The position numbers and the translations under genes are program-made. A DNA stretch of 64,000 nt from Phoronis australis (lineage: Eukaryota; Phoronida; Phoronidae), in assembly GCA_002633005.1 (NCBI GenBank), contig NMRA01000344.1, forward strand, positions 172,499 through 236,498, given 5' to 3'. Shown here piece by piece: positions 25,065 to 37,768 of this stretch (within the stretch, counting starts at the first letter, position 1; each line of letters opens with the position of its first letter). The notes under the pieces were generated by a model that was not told the origin of the DNA, searched no databases, and worked only from the letters and a program-made list of their open reading frames with translations.

Positions 25065-25190
25065 CCACCTGTTTACTGCGAATTTAACTGACGCTGTTAA
25101 CTTTGATCCAGCACCGAAATTAAGCATTCATGCTGTTCGCAACTCCCCAAAAGTTTGATGCGTCGACGTTACTGTGAAAGGCCGTAGAGA
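25065..25190 (+). repeat. Dispersed family G, copy 1
   Basis: tgcgaatttaactgacgctgttaactttgat, gcaccgaaattaagcattcatgct and a later gcgtcgacgttactgtgaaaggcc match 27028-27150 in the same order. Confidence 0.6.
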
Positions 25191-27024
25191 GACATTTGGC
25201 GAAATTGACTAAGAAGGGTATATGAGGTGGAAGGCTGTGGCACCACAGACGATGAACATCATGAAAGACCAGTGATGCAGAATGCAACTTCTATGGCCAC
25301 TACGTATTGCTGCGAACCCTGCCAACCACACAACATTGCTGTCAGAGACACCAACAACAAGATTGTTGAAGACGATGCTGCCTCCAACTCTGATGACAAA
25401 AATAATGCACCAACTATGATCTCAAAGCTGTATGTTAATTGAGGCCTTGACGCTATTATCATAGGCAGTCAACTCGCCAAATGCGACTTGACAAATTTCC
25501 CAGGTCAACAAAATGGAAAATGAACTTGCCAAAAGGGAAAATCTGTGTGAGGCAGTGCCTTGTGATTACTTTTCTGTTTGACAAAAAATGATGTTCTTGC
25601 GTGTTGCGGCTCCCCTGTTTTCCTGATCTGCTTTGTTAATGGTTATTGGGTCATTTTCTGGTATCCGGGTGAACATGTCACCATTGTTTCGCCTCAACTT
25701 AAAGCACATTGTTTGGGTGTTCATTGTGATCAGGGCTTGCCAAAGAATTTTGCTGCGTCTTTTCCTATTTAAAGTTGTTCGTTGGTGACTCCGTTAAGAC
25801 GTTAGATTTTTATCAGAATGCCAAACAAAATCTGAGGTCGCAATGCCGACCTTCTGGTTGCCAAATCGTCAAGCCCAGTAATTTCATGTTGATGAAAAAT
25901 GTGACCAGTAGTTTGCGTGTAAACAAACAAAACAACAACTTCTTGACAAAACAGTAAACTGAGAGACATTTCATTTCGCCAAGTAACAAAGCTGTATTTT
26001 CAGTAGGTGATTATTTTTGCTGTTTGCTCTGGTGTTAACAGCTTAATAGAAGCAACTTAAGGATCATTACAATGATTGCATTTGTTATTAAGCGAAGACA
26101 AATTGCTGCGATAACATTTCGCACAGGGAAGTTTTGTGTGCCAATGTCTGTCATAAGTAAACAAGATAACAGAATTCTAGATTAGCCATCACTCTGTTAT
26201 TAAAACTGGTCTAATCATTTATTTTTTTTCTGTTCCAAGATTGTTGTATAAGGTATAAGCCTCTTTATATTAAAATAAATCGCTAGCCATTAACCTGGTA
26301 CAGGTGTTCGTGTGATTAAGTTGACTATGAAGAAAGAGACTGGTGTTTGATGTTTATATGACTGTAATTCCACAATGTTATAGTTAATTCTATTTGGTAC
26401 CAACTTAATTCTGGTACCAGAAGAGCGTCTATGTAAACTGCCATGTTAAAACCGTTCTGACAAGCTTCGTTAGTTGGCGGACACTAAAGTTACTGTAGCG
26501 TAGAGAGTTATTACAAGATGATGCTCTAAAAAGGTTATGCACTTGCAATTTTTGAAATTTGACGTATTGTATTTGTATAATTAATAAAATGCAGTTCCTA
26601 TTGTTCACTGGTGGATTTCTGAAAAAATATCAAATAATATCATAACACATGTCATTATTAGCAGCGACTGCCGATGGCACCTATAGACCTTTCTACGTGC
26701 CATTCAAAGGTGTCTGCCATTCTTAAGATGCCATTCAATGATTTGAAATCGCTTTCACATTATTATATCCAGATTCTTGTTCATGCCGTTGCGTACATGT
26801 CACTAGTAAGACCGAGCTTAGAGGAGTAGGAGACATCTGTGTGCAATGCTCGATTGTCTGCCAGTAAGTCCAGGACTTCAACCAGGAATCACTGATTGCT
26901 CACCTTGTCTCCATTGAGGTGCTGAGGTCATCAGGTATCCCAATGGTATTCAACACTAGCCAAGAGGGAGATAACTCTACTACACACCGGTGGAACGGAA
27001 TACCACATGAAAGCGTCAACAGGC

Positions 27025-27150
27025 CACTGTGAACAGTGAATTTAACTTGTGCTGTTAACTTTGATTCGGAACTAAAATTAAACATTCATACTAGCCGCCT
27101 CCCTCAAAGCATTGATGTATCGACATTGATATGAAAGGCCCTTAATTTGG
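27025..27150 (+). repeat. Dispersed family G, copy 2
   Basis: gtgaatttaacttgtgctgttaactttgat, gaactaaaattaaacattcatact and tgtatcgacattgatatgaaaggcc parallel copy 1. The minus-strand frames over both copies share a short peptide only because of this repeat. Confidence 0.6.
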
Positions 27151-28400
27151 AAATCGTGAAATGTCCGAAGCACCCTAGTGTCAGGTCTCGAAATTTTGCC
27201 TGGTTACTGGTGTAAGAAGACATGAAGGAGCACAGTTTGGAAAAGTTCAAAACTGCCAATGGCCTTCCGTAGTGATCTGTTTGGGTATGGGAACCAGAGT
27301 TGTGTTGAAAATTTGATATTTTATGGCTGAACAGTCTTGACTTGATATTTTACCAGCTGGAACATGGAATTGTTTGAACTGATGTAACATAAATACCCGT
27401 CTATGTTATGGAACGATAAGAAAACAATTCACTTGTCTATCATATTGTGCCCTAAGTTCGCGACATTTTACATCAACCTTGTTTGTTAATTACATTTGTC
27501 TGGATGACAGTGCTGTACTGGATTATTTCCTAAGCTCGTTTTCACCTGTGCTCAGGGTGTATCCCACGATGTCAACCTCATATGCTCTCCAATGTCAATA
27601 AGCAATAAAGCTAGTCTTTTCACCACCACCACCTGTTGCACAGTATAATCAATACTCGCCTCCATCATATTTCCAGCATGCTGCATCCATGATGGTCTGT
27701 CACTGGTGATTGCTTGGCGTGCCTGAACTGTATCATTTACTGTTGATTAGTTGGTGAGTTGCTGTTTTCTTGATTTGAGCTAAGAGTGTGTCAGCTGATT
27801 AAACGAGAACGTTTGATTTTTGGACGTTATTTATTTTCATTTCATTTCTGTCTCCATGCATTGGTGATTGGCAGTCAGGCTCTACTCTAGGTACCGCCTA
27901 CAGTACTTTTAACTGTGAAAACTAAGGGGCTAGAGTTATTATTTCTAATCATGTAAAGCTCTAAAGGGTTCTTAAACGAGTACCTTTCTGCGTGTTGAAA
28001 TGTGCTTAATCAACGTGTAGTTTTGCTTAATCAATGTGTACTTTTAATTAGCTCATTTAACCCAATCACGCCCTTGCCCTCAAATCTCAAAATGGTGGAA
28101 GACTTCTACATGGGCGCAAGGCAACTTTTGATGAATGTTGCAGATTCTTATCCTGTATTTCTGGTGTACAGTAAAGTTGTATTTTCTCTTAGAAAACTGA
28201 TATTAACTGACGCGATAAAGTGACAGCAATGTGCTGCTTACATAGAGAATATTTTTCTATCGCCTACAACCAATGCAATTTCTGTGTTTTTGACAATCTG
28301 TGTCAACGTCGTGTAAATGATTATATGGTGCCGTAACTCTGCTGACGACGTTCACATTCTAGCTCCACAATAACCATAGATTTGTGCTTTGGTAAATGGT
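27151..28400. other. No recognisable feature
   Basis: Only short frames and a 21-bp duplication near 28000 (tgcttaatcaacgtgta / tgcttaatcaatgtgta). Confidence 0.5.
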
Positions 28401-28402
28401 TT

Positions 28403-28462
28403 AACCTAGGAACCAATATCTCATATTGGTTGGAACCAATATCTCATATTGGTTCCTAGGTT
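28403..28462. repeat. 60-bp palindrome built from a duplicated 23-bp palindrome
   Basis: aacctagg and cctaggtt bracket two direct copies of ggaaccaatatctcatattggtt. Each copy is itself an inverted repeat (aaccaatat-ctc-atattggtt). The whole folds with 17-bp perfect outer arms, a 3x3 mismatch and a 9-bp inner stem. Confidence 0.9.
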
Positions 28463-28499
28463 TAACACAAGAAACTTAACTTTATTTTGGAACTTGTCT

Positions 28500-29724
28500 C
28501 TGGTAACTTTCCCAGTTTCCCCAGTTTAGTCACGGATGTGCCAACAGGAAGGAAGCACCAACAGGATGTCTGTGGAGTTACAATGTGCATACAGGTTGCT
28601 TTCATTTTTGAGCTTAGTATTTTCTCCCAATTTTAACACATTCGGAATATTCGCAACTGTATAAGGTTTCACTTGCAAATAAATACGTAGTTTTGATGTG
28701 ACGGTTACCATTTGCGTGCTAATGGGTTTTCAGCCCCATTGTCACCTGTTGCTTTAGCTAGGGGAGCTCTTGTCGCCTAATACCTTTGTAGGTACCAGAT
28801 GGCTCCATTCTGTTCTAGCTCATGATTGGTCATAAAGGTGACGTGCAGTAACTTAATTAGCCGAAAGGGCTGGCCATTGTTGATGTGCATAGCCCTGTTG
28901 TTATTTGGTTGTGCACTGTGTTGATGATACATCAATGAGACAGTCAACTCAAATGACTCCAAATTCCCATCAGTAAATACAGTCAGAAATTTGGCTGTAC
29001 TTTTCCTCGAATCAGACTACAAGATGGGGGCTGGAACATTAAGGCTGGAGGCACCGTTACATATTGCACATTTGAAAATTATCTGTTGTTCACCAAAACA
29101 CATCTAACATAATATGGCAAATTCTTATGTTTTTGGGTCCTGTCACAGTTATTTACGAAGAGGTACCCCTATTGGTTTTGACCATTGTTGGAGAGTTGAG
29201 ATGCCCTCTTGTACTGACCTTGTTCACTTGTCAGTCATTGAACAGCACACTGCGTGGAGTGCTCTCCTGACCTGAATGCATTGAGTGCACATATATATCA
29301 TCAAGGTGTTCAACATCTTTTTGTGAAGTGTCAAAACACTTGGTTACCTGGTGTACTAATTTTCCCATTGACAGCAATTGTGCTTTATGATGACAGGCGT
29401 TATAGGTGAGTGGGTAACTAATTTCATTGGCATCCACACTGTGGCCATTAAACTGGTAGTACATTGAAAATAAAGCTTTCATCCACTCATCTGGAGCGTT
29501 TTCACAAGCGATTTTTGAACATTTGAAATTAATTGGGGTGTTCTGCGTATAATGTTGTTTGACCGATGTTGGCAATTGGCACAAAAACTTGGATTTCAAA
29601 TTACTGCAGCAATCACTTACGGTAAGTGCATACTATCAGTGGTCTCCACAATCTGTTTTGACTCGTTGCAATATTAATCACTTGCCCATAGTTTAAAGAT
29701 TTATGCAAAGAGTTAGAACTTATC
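28500..29724. other. No supported gene
   Basis: The minus-strand frame 29231-29599 (122 codons, TTG first codon) follows a possible acceptor tgattgctgcag on that strand but has no motif; it is at chance length. Confidence 0.4.
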
Positions 29725-29990
29725 AGTCCTGTTTGCCCGAAAAAAGTTGATGTGTATCAGCTGACATGGAACAACATGATCAGGTGCAATTATGAGTGTG
29801 ATACGAACTGACACGGAACAAACTGACATAATGATGACAAAAGTTGTTTGTGAGGTAGAGTAAGTTGCTCTCGATCATCGTGCTCCGTGTCAACTATACA
29901 TCTTAAACATGAAAATTGGGCAAGGCGGAAGGGATCATCAGCCTGTATTGCGCTAAATATGCAATAGCATACTTAGGTGTGATAATCTTT
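29725..29990 (+). repeat. Dispersed family F, left part, copy 2
   Basis: cagtcctgtttgcccg, gacaaaagttg, gaggtagagtaagttgctctcgatcatcgtgctccgtgtcaa and aaggcggaagggatca match 32690-32905 block by block. Confidence 0.6.
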
Positions 29991-32684
29991 TCGCAATTTC
30001 TAGAATTTGTCGAGCAATGCTTTGTTTTTTAACTTTAAGCCAGATCACAATTTTTATGTCTTCGCAAACTTGCTCAAATGCCGTACAGGGCTATAATCGG
30101 GATTCGGCAAAATTAAGGAATCTTTTTTCAATCTAAATTTGGTAATTTTTTTTTTTTTTTTTTCATGACTGAATTTTTTGTTTGAAAACTTGATACTGAG
30201 TTGCTCCTAATGTCCAAACAATCTTCTTTCTTCAGGTGTGCAGCTATAAACAAAACACCGAGAAACATAAACAAAAATGTCTCTGGCTGATTAACATATC
30301 TGAAAACCCTGTTTGCTTTGACAATTTTCTGAAAGATGTTCACTTTGTATGTTGGCGTTAAATTGGCCAAAACTTTCCACTTTGCACTAATTTTGCTGGA
30401 GGAAGGCGTGGAAATGTTTTCCCAAGAGAAGGGTTGTTTTTTATCAAATTCATCTTGACAATTCAGTGCTTTATTTATAGGTGTTTCCATGCTGTCAATA
30501 TCAGATTCTTGTTGGGTGCACAAAGTGCTTGGGGCTATATATATATGTCTTTTCTAGGATAATACCATGTTATGTATTCCATGCTAAAGGTGAAAGTTCA
30601 TCTGTCTACCAATATGAATAGGCTTGATATTATTGTCCCACCTGTAAAAGTACCTGTGTCTTTTTGTCCCATTGGTTTTTATTGGGGAACCAGAATGTTG
30701 TGTTTGGTGATTTAATCCACAGCAACTTTTCAGAACATCCATTCATTGTGTTCACAGTTGATGCAATATACATTTAGTATTATTAGTCTGGTTCTTTTCA
30801 GTGGGTTATTATAGCTGTTGACAATTTCAACCTCCAGTGAAGTCCAGGTTCATCATTGAAATTTCAGGTTAGAACCGGGAATTCCAGATTGAAAGAAACA
30901 GTTTCTAAATCACCATTAGGAGTGCTGTTATTAAATTTTTGGAGATCTGGGTTTGAAATTTTGCTTAAATTGCTTATCTTGGATAACGGACAATTACAAA
31001 CAGTTGTAGCTGAACTCACTTGAATTTAAATTTATTGTTCCCAATTCATTTTATTAGCGAATTTCCAGTTCTATAATTTCAAGTGTTCAAGCATGAACAT
31101 AGATAGTTGTTGAACTTTTGAAGCCACAGGTGTGGTGCTGTGTTGTTGCTCCAACACACAACTTTCATTACAGCTGACAGTATCTTTTCTGGTGAAGTTA
31201 GTATATTCAAACAGACCTAGCTATGTTAATTATGGTCCACATAACTTACAAAACTTGATGAAGCCTAAGGCTTCTGCACATGATGCAACATGTGCCTCAT
31301 TACATGAGCTTGTGTTCTCATGGCTCAGTGCGCTGGCACACAGTGTTACCTCAAAGATAGATTTGTTTAGTTGAGGCATCTTGTTGGTGTCAGCTGACAT
31401 GCCCACTACTCTGAAGTAACTGTATAATGAGATGTGAGCAATCAAACACATAGTGTATTAAGTGTGCGCATGGCTTTGGTCTCAAACAAACGCAGCAAAT
31501 ATTATTTAACACGATATAAATCAGTAGCAATGAGAGACGATGTTTCTCATGGACAATCTCTTTCACTTGTTTTCTACTTCCAATTATTTGCGGATGATCC
31601 CATTTGTGTCATAACATCTCTCATTTTGTATGGCCTTCCTGAAAATAGTTTTGGTTTTATGTCGTCTGGCATTTGAAAGAGGTGCCGAAAACATTCTATT
31701 TTGAATTTTTGTATTTCAAATATCTTTCAGTGTAGCGTTGATACGAATGGACGTCCCCCGCACTAAGGCTGCAACATTTTGTGGGTTGAACAGTTCAACC
31801 TGTGCCCTTTTTCACTGAACATACTTTGCCATCTCACTGGCAAACCTAGTTGAAAACAGTAACACTTGTTACTAAGTATGAGGCTTTATTAAAACATCTT
31901 TTTTGCTTATAATTGAGCATATGGTACTAATCAATATTTGTTGCAATTTTTATCTAACACGCATCAGACCTTAACATCCGATATGATGTTCAGACTGCCA
32001 ATGGGAAGAAAGGACGTAAAAGTGGAAAAAATGGAGGAGTAATGGGAGGGGCAGTGATGTGGCGGGAAGGACGGACCTTCTTCTCATTTAGCAATCTCAG
32101 ATCGTGTCACTGAGTCGTGATGCTAAAATTATGTTCACATTGCCTGTCTCAATATCAGAAAAGCTCAGTAAAGGATTGCCGTGAGATTTGACAAATAAAT
32201 TTCTTTCTGGTTATGAGATCACGTAATTTATTAGTGATATTAACCCATATAGTGGCAGTTTTATTTTTTTAGCGTGTGATCTGTTGATGGATGGTTGTGA
32301 AATTGAACAGGTGTGACTAAGAAGAATATAAGTTATGTTCATTATTCAATATTTCAACTGGTACGTCCCCTAATGCTAGCTTCATTTTTGTTTGCACCTG
32401 CTTCAGTGACATTTAGGCAGTATGTTTCTTTTTTGGAGAATCAAGTCATGACAGATATTAAAACTCAGCTCAACAGTTGTGGTAAAACTACACATTTTCG
32501 CTGTGGCTTCACACCCCATGTACTGTGCAGACGTGTAAAACATATTTATGTAGCAATTATACAACTTTATCACATAATTTCTTGTCATGTAGTATATTGT
32601 TCATTTTTAGTTTAGGTCCATGTTTAAGGTAGAAAGCAATATTGTGGTTATTTAACACCCATGTTGCCACTATTTACCAACTCT
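29991..32684. other. No supported gene
   Basis: It contains an 18-T run (30146-30163). A minus-strand frame, 30128-30523 (131 codons, no ATG at its start), reads into that run as polylysine. Its length is near the chance limit and no family is recognised. A remnant of the third satellite monomer type (atagtggcagttttattttttta) is at 32253. Confidence 0.4.
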
Positions 32685-33115
32685 ATAGTGCTGTTTACAT
32701 CACAAAAGTTGACATCGATGGAACGAGTTGTTCCAGCGCAAGTATGTGTGTAAACAGGACTGACCTGGAGCAAATTGACACGCTCCCGGTGACAACTTTT
32801 GCCACCCGTTTGTGATGTAGAGCAATTTGTGCTCGATCATCTTGGTCCGTCTCATTTCAATACGTCTAAACGCGAAACTGTCGCAAGGTAGAAAGGATCA
32901 AGTCTTTTGCGCTTGTGCAATGACCTACGTACGGGTTCTCTTTCTCTGCAACTCCCGCCATTTGTAAACGTGCGCCTGTGCGTTCCACTCTCCAGCCTAC
33001 AATTTCCATCTTGCCACAGTTATTGAGTTGTGTGTGTAAATGGACATTTGACACCGATCAATTTGCTTATGTCAGTTGCACCGGGCCAAAAGTTGATGTC
33101 TAAACCCGACTATTG
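32685..33115 (+). repeat. Dispersed family F, most complete copy
   Basis: It runs from gtgctgtttacatcacaaaagttgac to ccaaaagttgatgtctaaaccc. The left half matches 29725-29990 and the right half matches 18512-18700, so the three loci define one element of about 430 bp. Its ends share an imperfect inverted relation (gtttacatc / gtttagacatc), suggesting a non-autonomous DNA transposon. Confidence 0.65.
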
Positions 33116-33189
33116 TTTGGGTGATGTTTCTAATTAATATTCTGATTGTTTCAGTGAAACCATCACCCTGCTGAATCACCGGATTCTCA

Positions 33190-33300
33190 TTAGTTGATAT
33201 CTACCACACAGTGTAAGTAATACCTAATGATATTTAGGACCCTGTAAGTAATACCTATTGATGTCAGCTACTACACAGTGTATGTAATACCTGTTGTCTA
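33190..33300 (+). repeat. Degenerate taagtaatacct repeat
   Basis: cacagtgtaagtaatacct, ccctgtaagtaatacct and cacagtgtatgtaatacct are spaced roughly 35-40 bp apart. Confidence 0.6.
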
Positions 33301-34799
33301 AGCTATCTTCTTTTCCCTAAAGTCTGAATTGCCAAAGAATACAAATCAGTTAATGGCCACAAAATTCTTGCACCTTTTGGTTCCGGTTTGTTTAGTAGAC
33401 AATTTAGAGGACACAACTGGAAATGTCTTAAAGCATCTTGCTTCTGGCTCAAAGGACATTTTGTCAACAGAGGGAATTGGTGCTCAATTTATTCTCAACT
33501 GAGAATGTATGGTCAATATTTAACCAACAGGTGGTGGTAAAGCTAACTACAAGAAGTGCTGGTCGCTGGTCATGGGGCTGTGCTGACATCACTTTACTAA
33601 AACATTTCAACTCCTAACATTAAGTTTTCATGCATGCTTGTTTTTCTCTGTGGTTGTCCAGACCTTTAAATTCAATGTGAAATTCAATCCCTGGGAATTG
33701 TGAAGTCCTGTATACCCCAGTTGTATGGGTACACATCATCATCTCTGTTGCATAACCTCTATCAGAACTTTGATTTCTATCTTATGTAATCAACATTTAT
33801 GTCATCTCACTGTCGGCTGATGTCTAGGTCATGTTGCGGAGCTTTATGCCAAAATTAGAGATATTTAAACTGAAGAATTGGGACAAATGAGACTGACAGG
33901 ACACCAGCAAGTCTCAGATCTGTGTTTTCTTGTTGTTGTTGTCGTCGTTGTGCTGGGAAAAAAGACCTAAAGATCACATTCGGTGTTCATCATCATTTTC
34001 ACTCCTTGTTGCCACCCGCATTATCAAGTGATTTATTACAATTTTGTTATGGTATTGCATGGTGGCCTCCTTGCAAGCTGGCATATACAAAATGCTGTCA
34101 GGGTCAATGCCCACTGTTGACTGAATTTAACAGTCAACGCTCATACTCATTTGTACACCCTCCCCCTCAACTTATGGTGACCAATCATCTTCCCATCAGG
34201 CCCTACTCAAATAACCACACTGCCATGCTCTATATCATTTACCCACAATGCTGTACAGCTGTTGCAGTAGTTATTCCTTTTTGCCAAGGTTAATGCATCA
34301 ACCTAGTTTGGTGCCATTCCTGTGCCAAGAAGGGGATTTGTGTTATTTACCATCACCTAGGATGTATTAGTCTTATGTGTTCAGGGATATGCCATATACC
34401 TTTTTGGTTTGTACGTTTCAACTTGAAAATATCCGACAGTTTTGAAAATTAGGGTAATTGTAAACAACTGCAGGCCGATGCTTAGGGTGATATCAGGTCA
34501 CAGTGGACAGGGGAGAGCAATAGTGGCCAAAGCCCAAGGCCCATATACCTGGACACACCTGAGGGATTGTCTACCTACCATCTTTATATTTTCGTATACA
34601 AACAGTGTTTCCCAAAAATTTTTTACCCATTCGTTATCCTTTGTTATAAATTATTTCAAGAACGTTTGTTTTGAAAGTTATGAGCTTGAGTGCACTACTA
34701 CCAACTGCTTTGTGTGTAACTATTTTCGATAATGTCTCGTAGTCTTTTTACAAGTAATTTTAAATTACATTATCACCTAATTTTGTAATTCTGGTTATC

Positions 34800-34950
34800 T
34801 GTAACGCTGTATTTTTATTCTGTGGTGGCTCCGTGGTCAGCGGTCAGGACCCCAAAGGGCTTTCTTGAAGTCTCCATAAGCGTAAATTTTGTATTAAATG
34901 TACATATGTTGTCTTAACGTGAATAAAGTGTATTACTATTACTACTACAG
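34800..34950 (+). mobile_element. Probable 3' end of a LINE-type retroelement
   Basis: A segment ending gtgaataaagtgtattactattactactac has an AATAAA signal at 34922 followed by a short triplet tail. The stretch before it (aggaccccaaagggctttct) resembles LINE 3' UTR style. No coding part can be recognised upstream, so this is a 5'-truncated copy or possibly a gene 3' end. Confidence 0.4.
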
Positions 34951-35597
34951 ATTCTTCTTTCCTCCGATTTTTTCACCTCTTATTAAATTCGCTTGTTATC
35001 ACCTGCTTTAATTTACTGACATCGTCTGCTTGCTTCATTGGTTGGAATCATGGGTTTTTACAATGTCTGATTGGTCAGATTGCAAATCGGGACATCTGAT
35101 GTCTGGGCAGCATGAACGAATGCTTCTATTCCGTGGTTAGGTTGGTTAATGCCATATGTTATATCGGACATTAGCGTACGGCGTTTCAGCCAGAAGATGC
35201 AAGTATCAGAAGTCATGTTATAAAACATTTTAATTACGCCACCTTTGATACTTCTATGAGTTTTGTTCTCTGCTTAGATAAAATGGAAAAACACCAGAAC
35301 AGAGCGACAACTTCCCATATAAGGTTCAAATACAGATGTCGCTTTTTATGATCTGACCTATTACGGGCCTTAAAAACCATAAACCTCTGAGTATGTATAT
35401 AAAGTGAGCAGACGATCACTGTTAGAGTGTGTCAAGGCAGTTAGAAATATGCCAGCAAGAGACAAGAAATGAAAAAAGAAGCACCCGCTGTGGTCAAATT
35501 ATAAAACAAGTAATTCTTTGCCTCAGACACATGAGGTCACATGAACCTGCAGATGGCAATTTACGCCTCGGTCAACATTGATCTTCCTCGCTTCAGT

Positions 35598-35670
35598 TAT
35601 GACCTGTTATCACCCTTGGTATTGGTCCATTTTTATGACCTGTTATCACCCTCTGGATTGGTCCATATTT
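35598..35670 (+). repeat. 36-bp duplication
   Basis: tatgacctgttatcaccct...attggtccat occurs twice, with gacctg at 35601 and 35637. Confidence 0.75.
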
Positions 35671-36552
35671 ATGTTGTATTTTTCTGTCTTCACATCATAC
35701 AGGTTTAATCTCTCAGTGAGGCAAGTGAACATGGAGTACTGAACTTGTGATGGTGTAAATCTTAATATTAAGTCTGAGTTGGGTGTCATTGCGCTTCCTA
35801 TGGGTTTATGTACTTGTATGTGGTGCCTTACAGTCTCGGAGTTCTCAAACATTTTTACTGTGTTGCATGGCAGAAGTGTTGAGATCTCGTTGCAGTTTAC
35901 TCACTTCTACCTTGTGGCTGATCCTTCTATACCTCCTAATGTAGAGAGGTTGGCCACATCGTGGCACAGCCCCAATATAAAGAGATTGCCTCCTAGTTTC
36001 CCCAGGTCTTTTCCGTCTGTGCAGTCTGTGTTCTTAAGTGTCTGTCCAAAGCTGCCATCTCTCATCTTTGGATTTCATAAAACAAAAGAGTGACATATGT
36101 CCTGTATGCTAGCTAGTGTGTTTGTACCTATTGCAGTTAACAACCTGGTGTGCTTGTTACTAATCTACTGACTCCATGATTTGCAGATTGTTGAGGACCG
36201 GTCGTCATGGAGGATTTAAGGTGATCAGTCAAAGTTTGCCTGCTTTATGTCCTGGTGCCCGTACTTTCCACCTGAAATCGGGGTTGAAACACTACGCAAA
36301 CTTGCTTGTAAAAGTATAATATTTAAACGACTTTACCAAATTCAACTCCTCTAATGTGATGTTTATCAGCCATCACTTAAAACTATTGAATTCTGATGCA
36401 TTTTATCAAATGTCTCAAAGTATTATGTGAATTTTGCTTGTTATTGCGCTAATTTTCAATAATCTTGAAACTAAATTCTAAAAAGTCTTGTTTTGGAAAA
36501 TTTTAGACAGATGTGCATTTAATGTGTTTCCATCCTTGATTTCATACACATT

Positions 36553-36698
36553 ACCTTCTGTGTGTATTGTTGCTCATTGGTACAAGATATACTTTCTGTG
36601 TGCACTGATCCACATTTGTATGTGATACTTTCTGTGTGTATTGTGCCCCACTGGTACATGGTACCTTCTTTGCTACTGTGCCACATTGGCTGAGTGTA
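36553..36698 (+). repeat. Degenerate 36-38-bp minisatellite
   Basis: accttctgtgtgtattg / actttctgtgtgcactg units start at 36553, 36591, 36627 and 36663, each with a cattggtacatg-like middle. Confidence 0.75.
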
Positions 36699-36966
36699 AC
36701 AAATGACCTATGTCACATTTTCCAGCACACTGAGTTAACTTTCTAAAATTGAGGTCATAACCCCAAAAATTGGTACCCTGTTTAAGAGTGTATGAAAGTG
36801 CACGTTTTTTGGAGACCTGTGTGTAACGTCCTTTTTACATTTATAACTGTTTTATACCTGCCCTCAAAGTCAAAAACAAACTTTTGATTTAGACCTCTTG
36901 CTGTTATGAAGTTGGGTTTCAAAGTTTTCCTAGCTAAGGCTCTCGGACTTTAAGCCGGGCTTGCAT

Positions 36967-37060
36967 GACCAGAGTGGTTAGTAGAGTTTTGCCTAACCAG
37001 GCTGGTCAGTAGCGTTTTGTCTAACTAGATTGGTCAATAGAGATTTGCCTGACCAGACTC
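36967..37060 (+). repeat. 28-bp minisatellite
   Basis: gaccagagtggttagtagag, aaccaggctggtcagtagcg and aactagattggtcaatagag start at 36967, 36995 and 37023, with a partial unit at 37051. Confidence 0.85.
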
Positions 37061-37237
37061 ATGTCACTTGAGTTTTGCTCTAAGCATGGTCTGGACTAAT
37101 AATAAACTGTTTGCTCTTTTCAAGGCCAGATTCAGTCATTTTATCAAAAGTTGTTTTGTTGAGGGAATGGTGGCTCAGTTGAAGCTGCATCTTGCCTTGT
37201 TCAGCTGGCTAAAAATAAAAGTCAAATTAGGCCTTTT

Positions 37238-37345
37238 ACTCTCATCAATGACCTAGATTCAGACATTACTTTCAGCAGTGAGCTTGATGCAGACTTTACT
37301 CCCATCATTGAGGTAGATACAGATATTACTCTCATCATTGAAGTT
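37238..37345 (+). repeat. 30-bp minisatellite, in-frame unit
   Basis: Units beginning act(t/c)(t/c)catca at 37238, 37268, 37298 and 37328. The 10-codon unit is open in one frame (TxIIEVDTDI type), which then runs into the diverged satellite segment and stops. Confidence 0.75.
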
Positions 37346-37560
37346 CCTTTAAGGATTTTTATGAAATTTGGTAAATAGTTTTCTATTGAAGCGATAACAA
37401 GTTCCTATTTTTTGAAGTTCCTGGATGGATTTTTATGATATTTGGTAAATAGCTATCTATTAAAGAAGCGATGATAAGTTCCCATTTTTGGATGGATTCA
37501 ACTTATTTTTCGCCATCTAGTGACCATTTCTGTGATACGGCTGTTTGCGGTACCTTTGTG
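37345..37560 (+). repeat. Diverged monomers related to the 14.7-16.2 kb satellite
   Basis: The segment has ggatttttatgaaatttgg and ggatttttatgatatttgg about 69 bp apart, then gatggattcaacttatttttcgccatctagtgaccattt, matching the end of monomer 1 and start of monomer 2. Confidence 0.55.
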
Positions 37561-37740
37561 GGTGCATTTCAATGCTCTGCGCAGCTCTAGTTTTTCGTTA
37601 CAGTACCAACTAAAGTCAGTGTATGCGTGCTTGTACCGTGTACATGCATCATTTTCAAATTTTCGATGTCACAGTTTCCCATCATTCTGATAAAGGCTGA
37701 AACATTTCCTTGAGTTTCTTATGATTTTGATGTTCTTGTT

Positions 37741-37768
37741 AGAAATAGAACTAGAACTAGAACTCTTA
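37741..37768 (+). repeat. gaacta hexamer repeat
   Basis: agaaatagaactagaactagaactc. Confidence 0.6.

Noticed and set aside
29231-30523. Two minus-strand frames (131 and 122 codons) as exons of one gene
   Set aside because: Neither begins at a solid start, no donor joining them was found, and one ends in a polylysine run from an 18-T tract.
33922-34293. 123-codon cysteine-rich plus-strand frame
   Set aside because: Starts at GTG in a simple tgttgt repeat and has no domain pattern; likely chance.
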